Source: Clostridiales bacterium DTU092 (GTDB taxonomy: Bacteria > Bacillota > Clostridia > Caldicoprobacterales > Caldicoprobacteraceae). Taken from it: a DNA stretch of 22,605 bases. A program made the translations under genes and the position numbers. How positions within the stretch are numbered: the first letter of the stretch is position 1; every line of letters begins with the position of its first letter. Shown piece after piece: positions 1 to 6,621 of this stretch. The notes under the pieces are model-generated. The model was not told the DNA's origin and ran no database searches. It worked only from the letters and a program-made list of their open reading frames with translations. Location of the stretch: contig LFTM01000213.1 of the NCBI GenBank assembly GCA_001513505.1, forward strand, positions 1 through 22,605, written 5' to 3'.

Positions 1-346
1 GTATACTTCCGATTATCCACTTATCAGGGTTCTGAGCCTTACACTCAACTACCGTTTGATAATCCCGGGGGTTTGAAAAGTCGGGAAACTCGTAAGTATC
101 ATAGTCTTCCACGTCTTCCAGTACACCCTTTACCACTTCACCTTTAGAAGTGGAATCAATTCTTCCCCAGATGTTTCCCCACTCGTCTGTCATTTCCCAT
201 CGTGTATCGTCTATTTTTTTCCACGGAGTGGCATAGGTTTTTACCGTATTACCACACCACACAACATCTGAATCATCAAAAGATCTTGCCACCCGCTCAG
301 GCCCGCTGTATTCCAGAGTCCTTAAAACTATCTCCCTTGAATTCAC
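1..346 (-). CDS. Uroporphyrinogen decarboxylase-like (UroD/MtaA/CmuA family) protein, N-terminal part
   Basis: This is the first 115 codons of a gene that runs off the left edge. A GTG start at 346-344 is preceded by GGAGG with 9-base spacing (GGAGGCGGGGGATT-GTG). The N-terminus begins MNSREIVLRTLEYSGPERV, and the stretch W-x-M-T-D-E-W-G-N-x-W-G followed by D-x-E-D-Y-D-T-Y-E-F-P-D is typical of the UroD-like proteins found in sugar-utilisation loci of Firmicutes rather than of true haem-pathway HemE. The fold is known from UroD and from corrinoid methyltransferases such as MtaA and CmuA; the reaction of the sugar-operon branch is not established to my knowledge. It follows TIM-barrel 3 after about 70 bp on the same strand, so it is probably the last visible gene of the sugar operon. 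The catalytic region and C-terminus are not in the window. Confidence 0.75.
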   Translation of the reverse strand, partial: MNSREIVLRTLEYSGPERVARSFDDSDVVWCGNTVKTYATPWKKIDDTRWEMTDEWGNIWGRIDSTSKGEVVKGVLEDVEDYDTYEFPDFSNPRDYQTVVECKAQNPDKWIIGSI

Positions 347-415
347 AATCCCCCGCCTCCCAAACCTTAATTGTTCACAGACATAAGCCTGTCGGATATA
401 GAGCAGACAGACACT

Positions 416-1183
416 TTACTTTAGAAAATACTTCAGTACTGATAATGCCGCCGGCCCATCCTTTTCTATATCCTTTGTACCTGCTTCAACGCTGACCCGG
501 GCCTGATATCCTGCTTTCTTTAATGCATCAAAAAAGGCATCGTAAGCATCTTCAGACGGATCCATAGGATATACCCTGCCGTTACTATTGGCTATATGTA
601 AATGGGCAATATCCTTGCCAGCCTGTATCAATACATCCATTGGCTCATTTTCTCTCCTCATATGGTAAAAATCAGCCGTAATCTTTATGTTTGCGTGATC
701 AACGTCCCGTACAAACTTAAGCCCTTCCTCCACCGAATTAATTATATTGGTTTCAGCTCTATTCAGCGGTTCCACAGCAATTATTATGCCGTATCGGCCA
801 GCCACATCCCCAATTGTCCTGGCAACCTCGACAAGCTGATTCCAGGCTTTTTCCCGGTTGAAACCGTCGGGAATCCTTCTCGATCCACCGCTTCCAAACA
901 CGACAACCTTTGCTCCAAGCAGGGTTATCCTATCAAATGCCCGTTCAAGATACGATTGTATTTCGCCTATATCCACTCCGGGTCCTGTAAGCTTTATGTG
1001 TCCGGGAAACAGTACATTGAAAGCCTCACATTTTATGCTGCTGTCATCAACCTGCCGTGCTATCCGATCAAATTCATCATGATCGAGTTGAACAATTCCG
1101 GTTACTGAAGACTCAACATAATCAAAGCCCATGTTTTCAACCATTTTTATATTCTCAGCTGAGGTACAAATACCTATATTCAT
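416..1183 (-). CDS. Sugar isomerase/epimerase, AP_endonuc_2 TIM barrel (D-tagatose 3-epimerase/YcjR-like)
   Basis: A 255-residue TIM-barrel protein of the xylose isomerase-like/AP_endonuc_2 superfamily. Metal-binding positions expected for the D-tagatose 3-epimerase group are visible: E138 in VEPLNR, D171 in ADFYHM, H196 in HLHIAN and E233 in SVEAG. The EPLNR...INS...DFYHM...H-x-HIA pattern resembles the ketose 3-epimerases and E. coli YcjR, a 3-keto-glucoside epimerase. The start is ATG at 1183-1181, with AGGTG about 9 bases upstream. An in-frame GTG at 1195 exists but lies inside that ribosome binding site, so I rejected it. It is the fifth structural gene of the operon, after dehydrogenase B. 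It probably epimerises a keto-sugar made by the neighbouring dehydrogenases, but the substrate is unknown. A possible 17-codon upstream ORF overlaps its start. Confidence 0.85.
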   Translation of the reverse strand: MNIGICTSAENIKMVENMGFDYVESSVTGIVQLDHDEFDRIARQVDDSSIKCEAFNVLFPGHIKLTGPGVDIGEIQSYLERAFDRITLLGAKVVVFGSGGSRRIPDGFNREKAWNQLVEVARTIGDVAGRYGIIIAVEPLNRAETNIINSVEEGLKFVRDVDHANIKITADFYHMRRENEPMDVLIQAGKDIAHLHIANSNGRVYPMDPSEDAYDAFFDALKKAGYQARVSVEAGTKDIEKDGPAALSVLKYFLK

Positions 1184-1233
1184 ATTATTATACACCTCAT
1201 GTTCACTATATGCTTTGAAAACTTACTCTGCAT
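1180..1233 (-). CDS. Possible 17-codon small ORF translationally coupled to the downstream epimerase
   Basis: An ATG at 1233-1231 is preceded by GGAGG with only 4 bases of spacing. The ORF encodes MQSKFSKHIVNMRCIII and stops at TGA 1182-1180, which overlaps the ATG of the epimerase in an ATGA arrangement. The arrangement suggests a leader peptide or coupling cistron. It could equally be chance, since the spacer is short and the peptide has no recognisable homology. Confidence 0.25.
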   Translation of the reverse strand: MQSKFSKHIVNMRCIII

Positions 1234-1263
1234 GGTTCCTCCATATAATTAATATGCAAGCCT

Positions 1264-2424
1264 TCAATAAGTCCCTTCCACATCCATAACCCTGTCTTCA
1301 GTTACATCTTTATTGAGAGTTGAACTCTCAATTCTCTCTTTGAGTTTTTCGTAAAACAGATCTTCGTCTATCGGCAGTTCTACCCAATCATCAGTCCATG
1401 AGGACAGGTGCATGGCATTTGATATGGTAAGACCGTTTATACCTTCTTCGCCTGGAGACAGCAACGGTGTACCTTTCAAGATACCGTTAACCCAGTTTGC
1501 AGTGATTCCCTGATGAGCTGTTTCTTTACCATATACGGGTATTTCACATTTCCAGCACTCAGGAGTTCCGAACCCACCTTTATACTCCCGGTTGAACTGC
1601 CGTTCCGGTACTCTTAGACGCCAAAATGTCAGTTTGCCGTTCTCCATTACTATCTTGCCCCGATCTCCGGAAATCTCAAGACGGTTGGTCCCCGGAGCTT
1701 CACCTGTAGTGGTTATGAACACGCCGGTAGCCCCATTTTCATATTCCATGTAAGCCGTAACATCGTCTTCAACTTCTATATCGTGATATTTGCCATACGA
1801 ACAGAAAGCCCGTATACGCGCAGGCATACCGCAAATCCACTGCCATAGGTCCAGGTTGTGCGGACACTGATTTATAAGTACTCCACCGCCTTCACCGGCC
1901 CAGGTAGCTCTCCATCCACCTGAATCATAATAACTCTGTGAACGGTACCAGTCGGTGATGATCCAAATAATCCGTTTAATATCTCCAAGTTCTCCGGATT
2001 TTACTAAATCCCTCAGTTTTTGATATATGGGATTTGTACGTTGATTATACATTATGCCAAATACCTTGCCGCTCTTTTTTGCCACTTCATTCATTTCTTT
2101 TACCTGTCTGGTATACACGCCAGCCGGCTTTTCAATCAGTACATGCAGCCCGTGGTTAAAGGCTTCGATAGCCAGAGGCGGATGGTCATAGTGTGGAGTG
2201 GCAATCATAACCCCGTCTACAGACTTGGACTCGAACAAGTCCTTAGCATTCTCAAACAATTGAACGCTCTCTCCAAAATTATTCTTAGCCCATTCAAGTC
2301 TTTTAGGATTTATATCACAAACCGCTGTAAGTTCAGCGTTAGGTATCTCCCCTGCAGCAATGTATCTGGCATGTGCTGAACCCATAGTACCTATGCCTAT
2401 TATACCGATTCTAACCTTATCCAT
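1264..2424 (-). CDS. Gfo/Idh/MocA family NAD(P)-dependent sugar dehydrogenase B
   Basis: A 386-residue oxidoreductase with an N-terminal Rossmann domain (G10-I-G12-T-M-G15 dinucleotide loop, acidic D37 after beta-2 suggesting NAD preference) and a C-terminal alpha/beta substrate domain. The family lysine is K99 in the LIEKPAG motif; GEGGGVLINQ-x-PHNLDLWQW near residues 177-196 supplies the usual H189 and D192. The family oxidises or reduces cyclic polyols, sugars or glycosides with nicotinamide cofactor. The start is ATG at 2424, preceded by an AGGTAGGGTGG-type site. It begins 8 bp after the stop of TIM-barrel 2, so the two are tightly coupled. The GGWRATW-x-GEGGGVLINQ segment is shared in kind with dehydrogenase A (YYTKSGWRGRF), indicating related substrates. 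The longer C-terminus distinguishes it from dehydrogenase A (338 residues). The exact substrate is unknown. Confidence 0.9.
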   Translation of the reverse strand: MDKVRIGIIGIGTMGSAHARYIAAGEIPNAELTAVCDINPKRLEWAKNNFGESVQLFENAKDLFESKSVDGVMIATPHYDHPPLAIEAFNHGLHVLIEKPAGVYTRQVKEMNEVAKKSGKVFGIMYNQRTNPIYQKLRDLVKSGELGDIKRIIWIITDWYRSQSYYDSGGWRATWAGEGGGVLINQCPHNLDLWQWICGMPARIRAFCSYGKYHDIEVEDDVTAYMEYENGATGVFITTTGEAPGTNRLEISGDRGKIVMENGKLTFWRLRVPERQFNREYKGGFGTPECWKCEIPVYGKETAHQGITANWVNGILKGTPLLSPGEEGINGLTISNAMHLSSWTDDWVELPIDEDLFYEKLKERIESSTLNKDVTEDRVMDVEGTY

Positions 2425-2432
2425 AATCCACC

Positions 2433-3290
2433 CTACCTTTCGATGTTTGATAGAATTTTTTTCAATGCATTTGCCGCTGTCGCAAATTGTTTTGGACCCC
2501 CTTCAGGCAAATCAGGATCTACAATTCCCTTTTCCAACTGGCTAAATCCAACAAAGTTCCCCAGGTGGGGCTCCAGGGAAAGGAAGCCTTCAAAGTTACT
2601 CTGATAAAGCGCAGTCAGAATCTCATTTAACTTTCCATCGCCGTACCCGGCAGGAACTACACTGTGATCACTGTAAAGCGCATCTTTAATATGCATATAC
2701 TCTATGTATTCTTTTAACATATTAAAAGCATGCGGATAGGTCTCAACGTCACATTGAACGAAGTTGGCAGGATCAAAAACTGCTTTTACATAATCGCAAC
2801 CCAGGGTTTTAAACAAATCCAGACAACGTTCGGCTGTGTCACCGTAAATATCCTTTTCATTCTCATGAAGAAGTACAAGTCCTGTACCCCTGGCTGCATC
2901 CAAAAACTCATTCCATCGCCGCATTACTTCATCTCTGTACTTCTCAGGCTCTTCGCCTTCGGGAATATAGAAGCTGAACATACGGATATAACGGGTCTCC
3001 ATAATTTTAGCAATCTCTATGGTATGCTTAAACAGTTCCAGATGAGGTGCAAAGTCATCACGTATACCAATCTTGCCGATAGGTGAACCTATTGCAGAAA
3101 TACCGAACCCTCTTTCGAATATTTTCTTTTTTAACTCCTTTACTTCATCCAGGGAGTACTCAACGATGCTTTTTCCATAAACACCTCGTAATTCTATGTA
3201 TTTGATTTCATGCTCATCAAGCACATCCATCTGAATCTTCAAATCCGGATCAATTTCATCAGCAAAAGCCGACAGAACAAAACCGGCCAA
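2433..3290 (-). CDS. Sugar phosphate isomerase/epimerase-like TIM barrel (AP_endonuc_2), second of three
   Basis: A 285-residue protein of the AP_endonuc_2/xylose isomerase-like superfamily. Likely metal ligands are E143 (LLHENE), D173 (VFDPANF), H200 (EYMHIKDA) and E240 (LSLEPHL), each at the expected strand end of the barrel. It opens with LSAFADEID, a motif common in the Clostridial branch of this family. The start is TTG at 3290-3288: GGGGGTGA lies 6-7 bases upstream, and the overlapping GTG in that site runs straight into a stop, so TTG is the only sensible start. It lies between TIM-barrel 1 and dehydrogenase B, with an 8-bp gap to the latter. It is divergent from both other TIM barrels in this operon, so it probably does a different step (isomerisation, epimerisation or keto-glycoside cleavage). 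The reaction is not determinable here. Confidence 0.85.
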   Translation of the reverse strand: MAGFVLSAFADEIDPDLKIQMDVLDEHEIKYIELRGVYGKSIVEYSLDEVKELKKKIFERGFGISAIGSPIGKIGIRDDFAPHLELFKHTIEIAKIMETRYIRMFSFYIPEGEEPEKYRDEVMRRWNEFLDAARGTGLVLLHENEKDIYGDTAERCLDLFKTLGCDYVKAVFDPANFVQCDVETYPHAFNMLKEYIEYMHIKDALYSDHSVVPAGYGDGKLNEILTALYQSNFEGFLSLEPHLGNFVGFSQLEKGIVDPDLPEGGPKQFATAANALKKILSNIER

Positions 3291-3324
3291 ATCAAATCAC
3301 CCCCGAAAAATACTGTTACAATTT

Positions 3325-4101
3325 TCAAGCATTAAGCCCAAGTTTCTTTAAATTGTTCAGGCTTATAGCAAGGCTTTCAAAAGGATCCCTCTGACATACA
3401 TCCTGTTCCACCAATGCCCATTCTACGCCAATCTCAGTGCACGCTTTAATTATGTCCTGCCAGTTTAGATTACCTTCTCCAATCTCAGTCATTATGGGTT
3501 GAAAACTGTTGCTGTCTGCACCCATATCCTTGAAATGAACAACCTTCATACGTCCCTTAACTTTCTTAATCCAGTCGACGGGATTCGCTCCACCGGCTTG
3601 TACCCAGTATGTATCGATCTCAAAGTCAAAAACATCGGGATCGGTCTCGTTAAGAAGAATCTCCAGCCCGGTTACACCATCAAATTTCACGAACTCAAAA
3701 TTGTGGTTGTGGTATATAAATCTTAAGCCGTTATCCGCCAGAATCCGTGCAATCCCGGATGCTTCTCTGGCAAACTTTACATAACCCTCGACGCTCTTTG
3801 CATACTCTGCAGGCATGGCACCCAGACCCACATACTTACAGTTCCAGAGCTTGTGCTGCTCAATTACATCCTCAATATCATTTTTTAGCCTGTCATAGCT
3901 TACATGAGTAGCACAAATGATCAAACCTTCAGCATCCATAATATCCTTGACCTGCTGGTGTGTAATAGGGCCAAACCCCGATACCTGAACGGCATTATAT
4001 CCTATCTGTTTTATCTTTTTCATACTTGCAGCAATATCTTCAGGTGTCCTTGTGAACTCTCTGATGGTAAACAACTGAGCCCCTACAGTTGGCTTATTCA
4101 T
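3325..4101 (-). CDS. Sugar isomerase/epimerase-like TIM barrel (AP_endonuc_2), first of three
   Basis: A 258-residue TIM-barrel protein. The signature YHNHNFEF (E136), FEIDTYWVQAGGANP (D163), VVHFKDM (H189) and VEQD (E232) marks the subfamily usually annotated as sugar phosphate isomerase/epimerase and often encoded next to Gfo/Idh dehydrogenases. I chose ATG at 4101 (MNKPTVGAQL) because an AAGGGATGAT-like ribosome binding site overlaps the alternative ATG at 4113; starting at 4113 would add four residues (MIIK) with no spacer. It lies 36 bp downstream of dehydrogenase A. Recently described redox-assisted glycoside cleavage pathways pair a 3-dehydrogenase with AP_endonuc_2-fold lyases or hydrolases, so a role on a 3-keto-glycoside is as plausible as simple epimerisation. 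Confidence 0.87.
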   Translation of the reverse strand: MNKPTVGAQLFTIREFTRTPEDIAASMKKIKQIGYNAVQVSGFGPITHQQVKDIMDAEGLIICATHVSYDRLKNDIEDVIEQHKLWNCKYVGLGAMPAEYAKSVEGYVKFAREASGIARILADNGLRFIYHNHNFEFVKFDGVTGLEILLNETDPDVFDFEIDTYWVQAGGANPVDWIKKVKGRMKVVHFKDMGADSNSFQPIMTEIGEGNLNWQDIIKACTEIGVEWALVEQDVCQRDPFESLAISLNNLKKLGLNA

Positions 4102-4137
4102 CTTAATTATCATCCCTTCTATATGATATGGTTTTAT

Positions 4138-5154
4138 TTAAATATGTATTAAATTCCCTGTAGAAGACGACTTATATATGGCATCGATAATCTTTATGGA
4201 TTCCATAGCCTCTTCTACAGATATAATACTCCCCAAATCCTCGTTCAAAATGCCGTTGTAAAATCTCTGAATTAAATCCGCATGACTCTTCCCCCAGTAG
4301 GATTTGTATGACGTCTCTCCACCGTTTTCATTTGCAATACAGTTACAGTAACCATCCTGTTCAACATATAGCTTTTCATCGTATAACCTGAGTTTGGCCT
4401 TCTCGCAGTCAATTTCTATTTCCACCGGTGAATTAGTGGTATAGCAGTTTGTGGCATAGAAAACCCCTCTGGCTCCATTATTAAAAAAAAGCGTAGCATG
4501 TGCCGTATCCTCTACTTCAATAACATTGCCAAGCAAATGGGTTGATACACTCCCCCTAACGGCCTCTACGCCTCCACCTAACCACTGCATAAGATCAATT
4601 GTATGAATAGACTGATTTATGAGGACTCCTCCACCCTCCGTGGCAAATCTGCCTCTCCATCCACTTTTGGTGTAATAATCTTCATCTCTAAACCAGGTTA
4701 CAATTCCTTTAACCCCTTTAACGGCACCAACAACACCGCTGTCAATCATTTCTTTCGCCTTCTGAGATGTTTTATTAAAACGGTTTTGAAAACAAACCCC
4801 GACATAACGTCGAGACTTCTCTCTTGCATCTATTATCTCTTCAGCCTCTTTGATATGTATAGACACCGGTTTTTCTATCAGGACATGTTTCCCGGCCAAT
4901 AAAGCTTGTACTGCCATTTCAGCATGAAGATAATGCGGAGTACATATATGTACAACATCAACAGCATCGTCTTTTATTGCATCAATATAGTCTGTGTACC
5001 ACTTGCAATTATAATTCTGTGCAGAAGTATATGCTTTGTCCCTTTGTATATCTGCCACACAAACCAGATGACTTAACTTACTGCCGGTTACCGCATCTGC
5101 ATGTACATTATGAATGCTACCACATCCTATTATTGCTACTCCAAGTTTATCCAT
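4138..5154 (-). CDS. Gfo/Idh/MocA family NAD(P)-dependent sugar dehydrogenase A (first structural gene)
   Basis: A 338-residue oxidoreductase. The nucleotide-binding loop is G10-C-G12-S-I-H15, where the usual third glycine is histidine, a tolerated variant in this family; D35 after beta-2 suggests NAD preference. K95 in LIEKPVS, and H184 and D187 in GEGGGVLINQ-like SIHTIDLMQW, are the usual active-site residues. The start is ATG 5154, with GAGGTGA about 5 bases upstream. It is the first gene after the promoter/operator region at 5172-5263 and therefore the entry enzyme of the operon by position. It probably oxidises a sugar ring hydroxyl; neighbouring TIM barrels would act on the ketone. Substrate and regiochemistry are unknown. 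Confidence 0.9.
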   Translation of the reverse strand: MDKLGVAIIGCGSIHNVHADAVTGSKLSHLVCVADIQRDKAYTSAQNYNCKWYTDYIDAIKDDAVDVVHICTPHYLHAEMAVQALLAGKHVLIEKPVSIHIKEAEEIIDAREKSRRYVGVCFQNRFNKTSQKAKEMIDSGVVGAVKGVKGIVTWFRDEDYYTKSGWRGRFATEGGGVLINQSIHTIDLMQWLGGGVEAVRGSVSTHLLGNVIEVEDTAHATLFFNNGARGVFYATNCYTTNSPVEIEIDCEKAKLRLYDEKLYVEQDGYCNCIANENGGETSYKSYWGKSHADLIQRFYNGILNEDLGSIISVEEAMESIKIIDAIYKSSSTGNLIHI

Positions 5155-5178
5155 TTTTTCACCTCAATAAAAAATACT

Positions 5179-5207
5179 ATTATAACGAAATGCACAGTTG
5201 CTGTGAA
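5179..5207 (-). promoter_or_regulatory. Candidate second promoter P2 with embedded 13-bp inverted repeat
   Basis: Read on the minus strand: -35 TTCACA (5207-5202), 17-base spacer, -10 TATAAT (5184-5179), about 25 bases before the ATG of dehydrogenase A. An inverted repeat CACAG-TTG-CTGTG (5193-5205) overlaps the -35 box and spacer and could be a regulator site. One mismatch in the -35 box; activity is untested. Confidence 0.4.
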
Positions 5208-5218
5208 TTATATATACA

Positions 5219-5232
5219 TGAAATCGATTACT
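5219..5232. promoter_or_regulatory. LacI/GalR-family operator at the P1 start site
   Basis: The sequence TGAAATCGATTACT matches the LacI-family consensus TGnAAnCGnTTnCA at 9 of 10 fixed positions and contains the perfect 8-bp palindrome AATCGATT. It lies immediately downstream of the P1 -10 box, covering the expected transcription start, where bound repressor would block initiation. The LacI-family gene next door (5331-6365) is the obvious candidate to bind it; a CcpA-type protein would recognise a similar core. Confidence 0.6.
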
Positions 5233-5235
5233 TTT

Positions 5236-5263
5236 ATTATAACATGGCTGATTATCGTGTCAA
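5236..5263 (-). promoter_or_regulatory. Near-consensus sigma-A promoter P1 of the sugar operon
   Basis: On the minus strand, TTGACA (5263-5258) and TATAAT (5241-5236) are separated by 16 bases; both hexamers are perfect consensus. The promoter lies between the lacI-type gene and dehydrogenase A and points into the sugar operon, giving a leader of roughly 75 bases. A LacI-type operator abuts the -10 box. Confidence 0.75.
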
Positions 5264-5288
5264 CATACCCTGATGCTGTGAAGACGAC

Positions 5289-5307
5289 GGCGGCATCTTT
5301 ATGCGCC
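5289..5307. terminator. GC-rich hairpin between the regulator gene and P1
   Basis: GGCGGCAT / ATGCGCC with a CTTT loop forms a short GC-rich stem with one bulged base, about 24 bases after the lacI stop codon. There is no good U-tract on the minus strand, so it may be a weak terminator or pause separating the regulator transcript from the operon. On the plus strand it is followed by a T-rich stretch. Confidence 0.3.
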
Positions 5308-5330
5308 TTCTTAATATTATTCAGAAAACA

Positions 5331-6365
5331 TCAACAACTGACCAACTGCTTTAGTACGGGTCCAACTGATTCAGCGATTACCAGCTCACCTTTTATCACC
5401 ACAGGCTCCATACGGGGTTGTGATGCATTTTCAATATTGTAAATCAGAAGCTTTGCAGCTTCCCGTCCAATTCTATCAGCATCCTGGCGTACTGTTGTTA
5501 ATCGTGGTGACATAAGCCTATCAAACAAGACACCATCATATCCGGCTATTGAAATATCATACGGGATCCTTAAACCTGCCTCTCTTATAGCTTCAACTGC
5601 ACCGTATGCACTAACATCATCAGGAAGAAGGATACATGTAGGCCTGTCTTCCAACTGCAAAAGTTTTTCGGTTGCAATTCTTGTAGTAAGAGGATTAGTA
5701 TATAAACTCTCCAGCATATATTCCCCTCTGACTTCCAGCCCTAATTCCTTCATTGTTTCCACATACCCTTTTATACGCTGCCGTGTTACATAGGAATCGG
5801 TACCGTGGATATACGCTATTTTTTTATGGCCCATTGAGTGTACATAGCGGACCAGCTCCGCCATGTCATTTCTATTGTCAGATAACACACAGCCACGATC
5901 TTTAAAAATATGATCTATGCTTACAACCGGGACATCACTGGCAGCAAGCTGCTGAACCTCAGGATCATCCGGTTCTACACAGGCTATACACACTCCCTCT
6001 ATCCTTCTGAATTTACAGTTCTGCAGCAATGTTATGGTTTGAGCGCCCCAGCGTCTGTTTATAAAGGTTATATTATAGCCGTTATTTTCAGCTTCACTTT
6101 TAATACCGTTAAGTACATGGGAAAAAAACTGGTGTGTTAGTCCGTTATTTTGATCATCCACGAACAGAATTCCAATATTGTAAGTCCGGTTTGTCTTTAA
6201 TGCACGCGCATGAGCATTTGGTATATAACCAAGCTCCCTGGCAGTCTCAATTATCAGATTACGGGTTTTTTCGCTTACATCGCTGTACCCGTTCAACGCT
6301 TTACTTACCGTTGATACCGATAAACCGCATTTTCGCGATATATCTCTGATGGTTATCATGATCAT
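5331..6365 (-). CDS. LacI/GalR-family transcriptional regulator of the sugar operon
   Basis: A 344-residue regulator. Residues 4-25 (TIRDISRKCGLSVSTVSKAL) form the LacI-type helix-turn-helix, followed by the hinge region (residues about 45-60, ending ARALKTNRT) and a periplasmic-binding-protein-like effector domain starting at YNIGILFVDD. The segment SIAGYDGVLFDRLMSPRLTTVRQD near residues 270-295 is the usual C-subdomain signature. The start ATG at 6365 follows AAGGATGGT; a second ATG two codons downstream is an alternative. The gene starts 39 bp after the DUF3006 stop, so it may be read through from upstream or have its own promoter inside that gene. Its position just upstream of P1 and of a 9/10 LacI-type operator indicates that it controls the sugar operon, probably as a repressor released by a sugar or sugar derivative. 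The effector is unknown. Confidence 0.92.
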   Translation of the reverse strand: MIMITIRDISRKCGLSVSTVSKALNGYSDVSEKTRNLIIETARELGYIPNAHARALKTNRTYNIGILFVDDQNNGLTHQFFSHVLNGIKSEAENNGYNITFINRRWGAQTITLLQNCKFRRIEGVCIACVEPDDPEVQQLAASDVPVVSIDHIFKDRGCVLSDNRNDMAELVRYVHSMGHKKIAYIHGTDSYVTRQRIKGYVETMKELGLEVRGEYMLESLYTNPLTTRIATEKLLQLEDRPTCILLPDDVSAYGAVEAIREAGLRIPYDISIAGYDGVLFDRLMSPRLTTVRQDADRIGREAAKLLIYNIENASQPRMEPVVIKGELVIAESVGPVLKQLVSC

Positions 6366-6404
6366 ACCATCCTTCTATCATGTAATAATATTATGGACAC
6401 ACAA

Positions 6405-6617
6405 CTAATCCCATATGGAATCCATCTTCTCTTTAATTCTTTTTTTTCTTTCCGCCGTTTCATCATAGTCTATTTTTATCCTGCCGCCCTGCACAATCAA
6501 TACAAAGCCTTCCCGTGCATCTTCAGGCAGTTTTGTCTTTTCAATATTGACCATATTCATATTTTCATCTTCACAAACCGCGTAATCACCTTCAAACCTG
6601 TCTATTATTAAACGCAT
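6405..6617 (-). CDS. DUF3006 domain protein
   Basis: A 70-residue protein starting MRLIIDRFEGDYAVCE, the hallmark opening of DUF3006 proteins. A longer reading frame reaches upstream to 6734, but ATG 6617 has GGAGG at 9-base spacing and matches the family start, and the upstream extension would overlap the hydrolase gene, so 6617 is preferred. The start lies 4 bp after the hydrolase stop, indicating one operon. DUF3006 proteins are repeatedly found beside ComEC-like metallo-hydrolases in Firmicutes. The function is unknown; the C-terminus is charged (KKRIKEKMDSIWD). Confidence 0.85.
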   Translation of the reverse strand: MRLIIDRFEGDYAVCEDENMNMVNIEKTKLPEDAREGFVLIVQGGRIKIDYDETAERKKRIKEKMDSIWD

Positions 6618-6621
6618 CTTT

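Noticed and set aside
202..495. A 97-codon plus-strand ORF spanning the UroD-like start and the intergenic gap
   Set aside because: The opposite strand carries a UroD-like N-terminus with a good ribosome binding site; this frame shows no family features.
602..1108. A 168-codon plus-strand ORF opposite the third TIM-barrel gene
   Set aside because: It is antisense to a gene with clear family motifs and has no protein-family features of its own.
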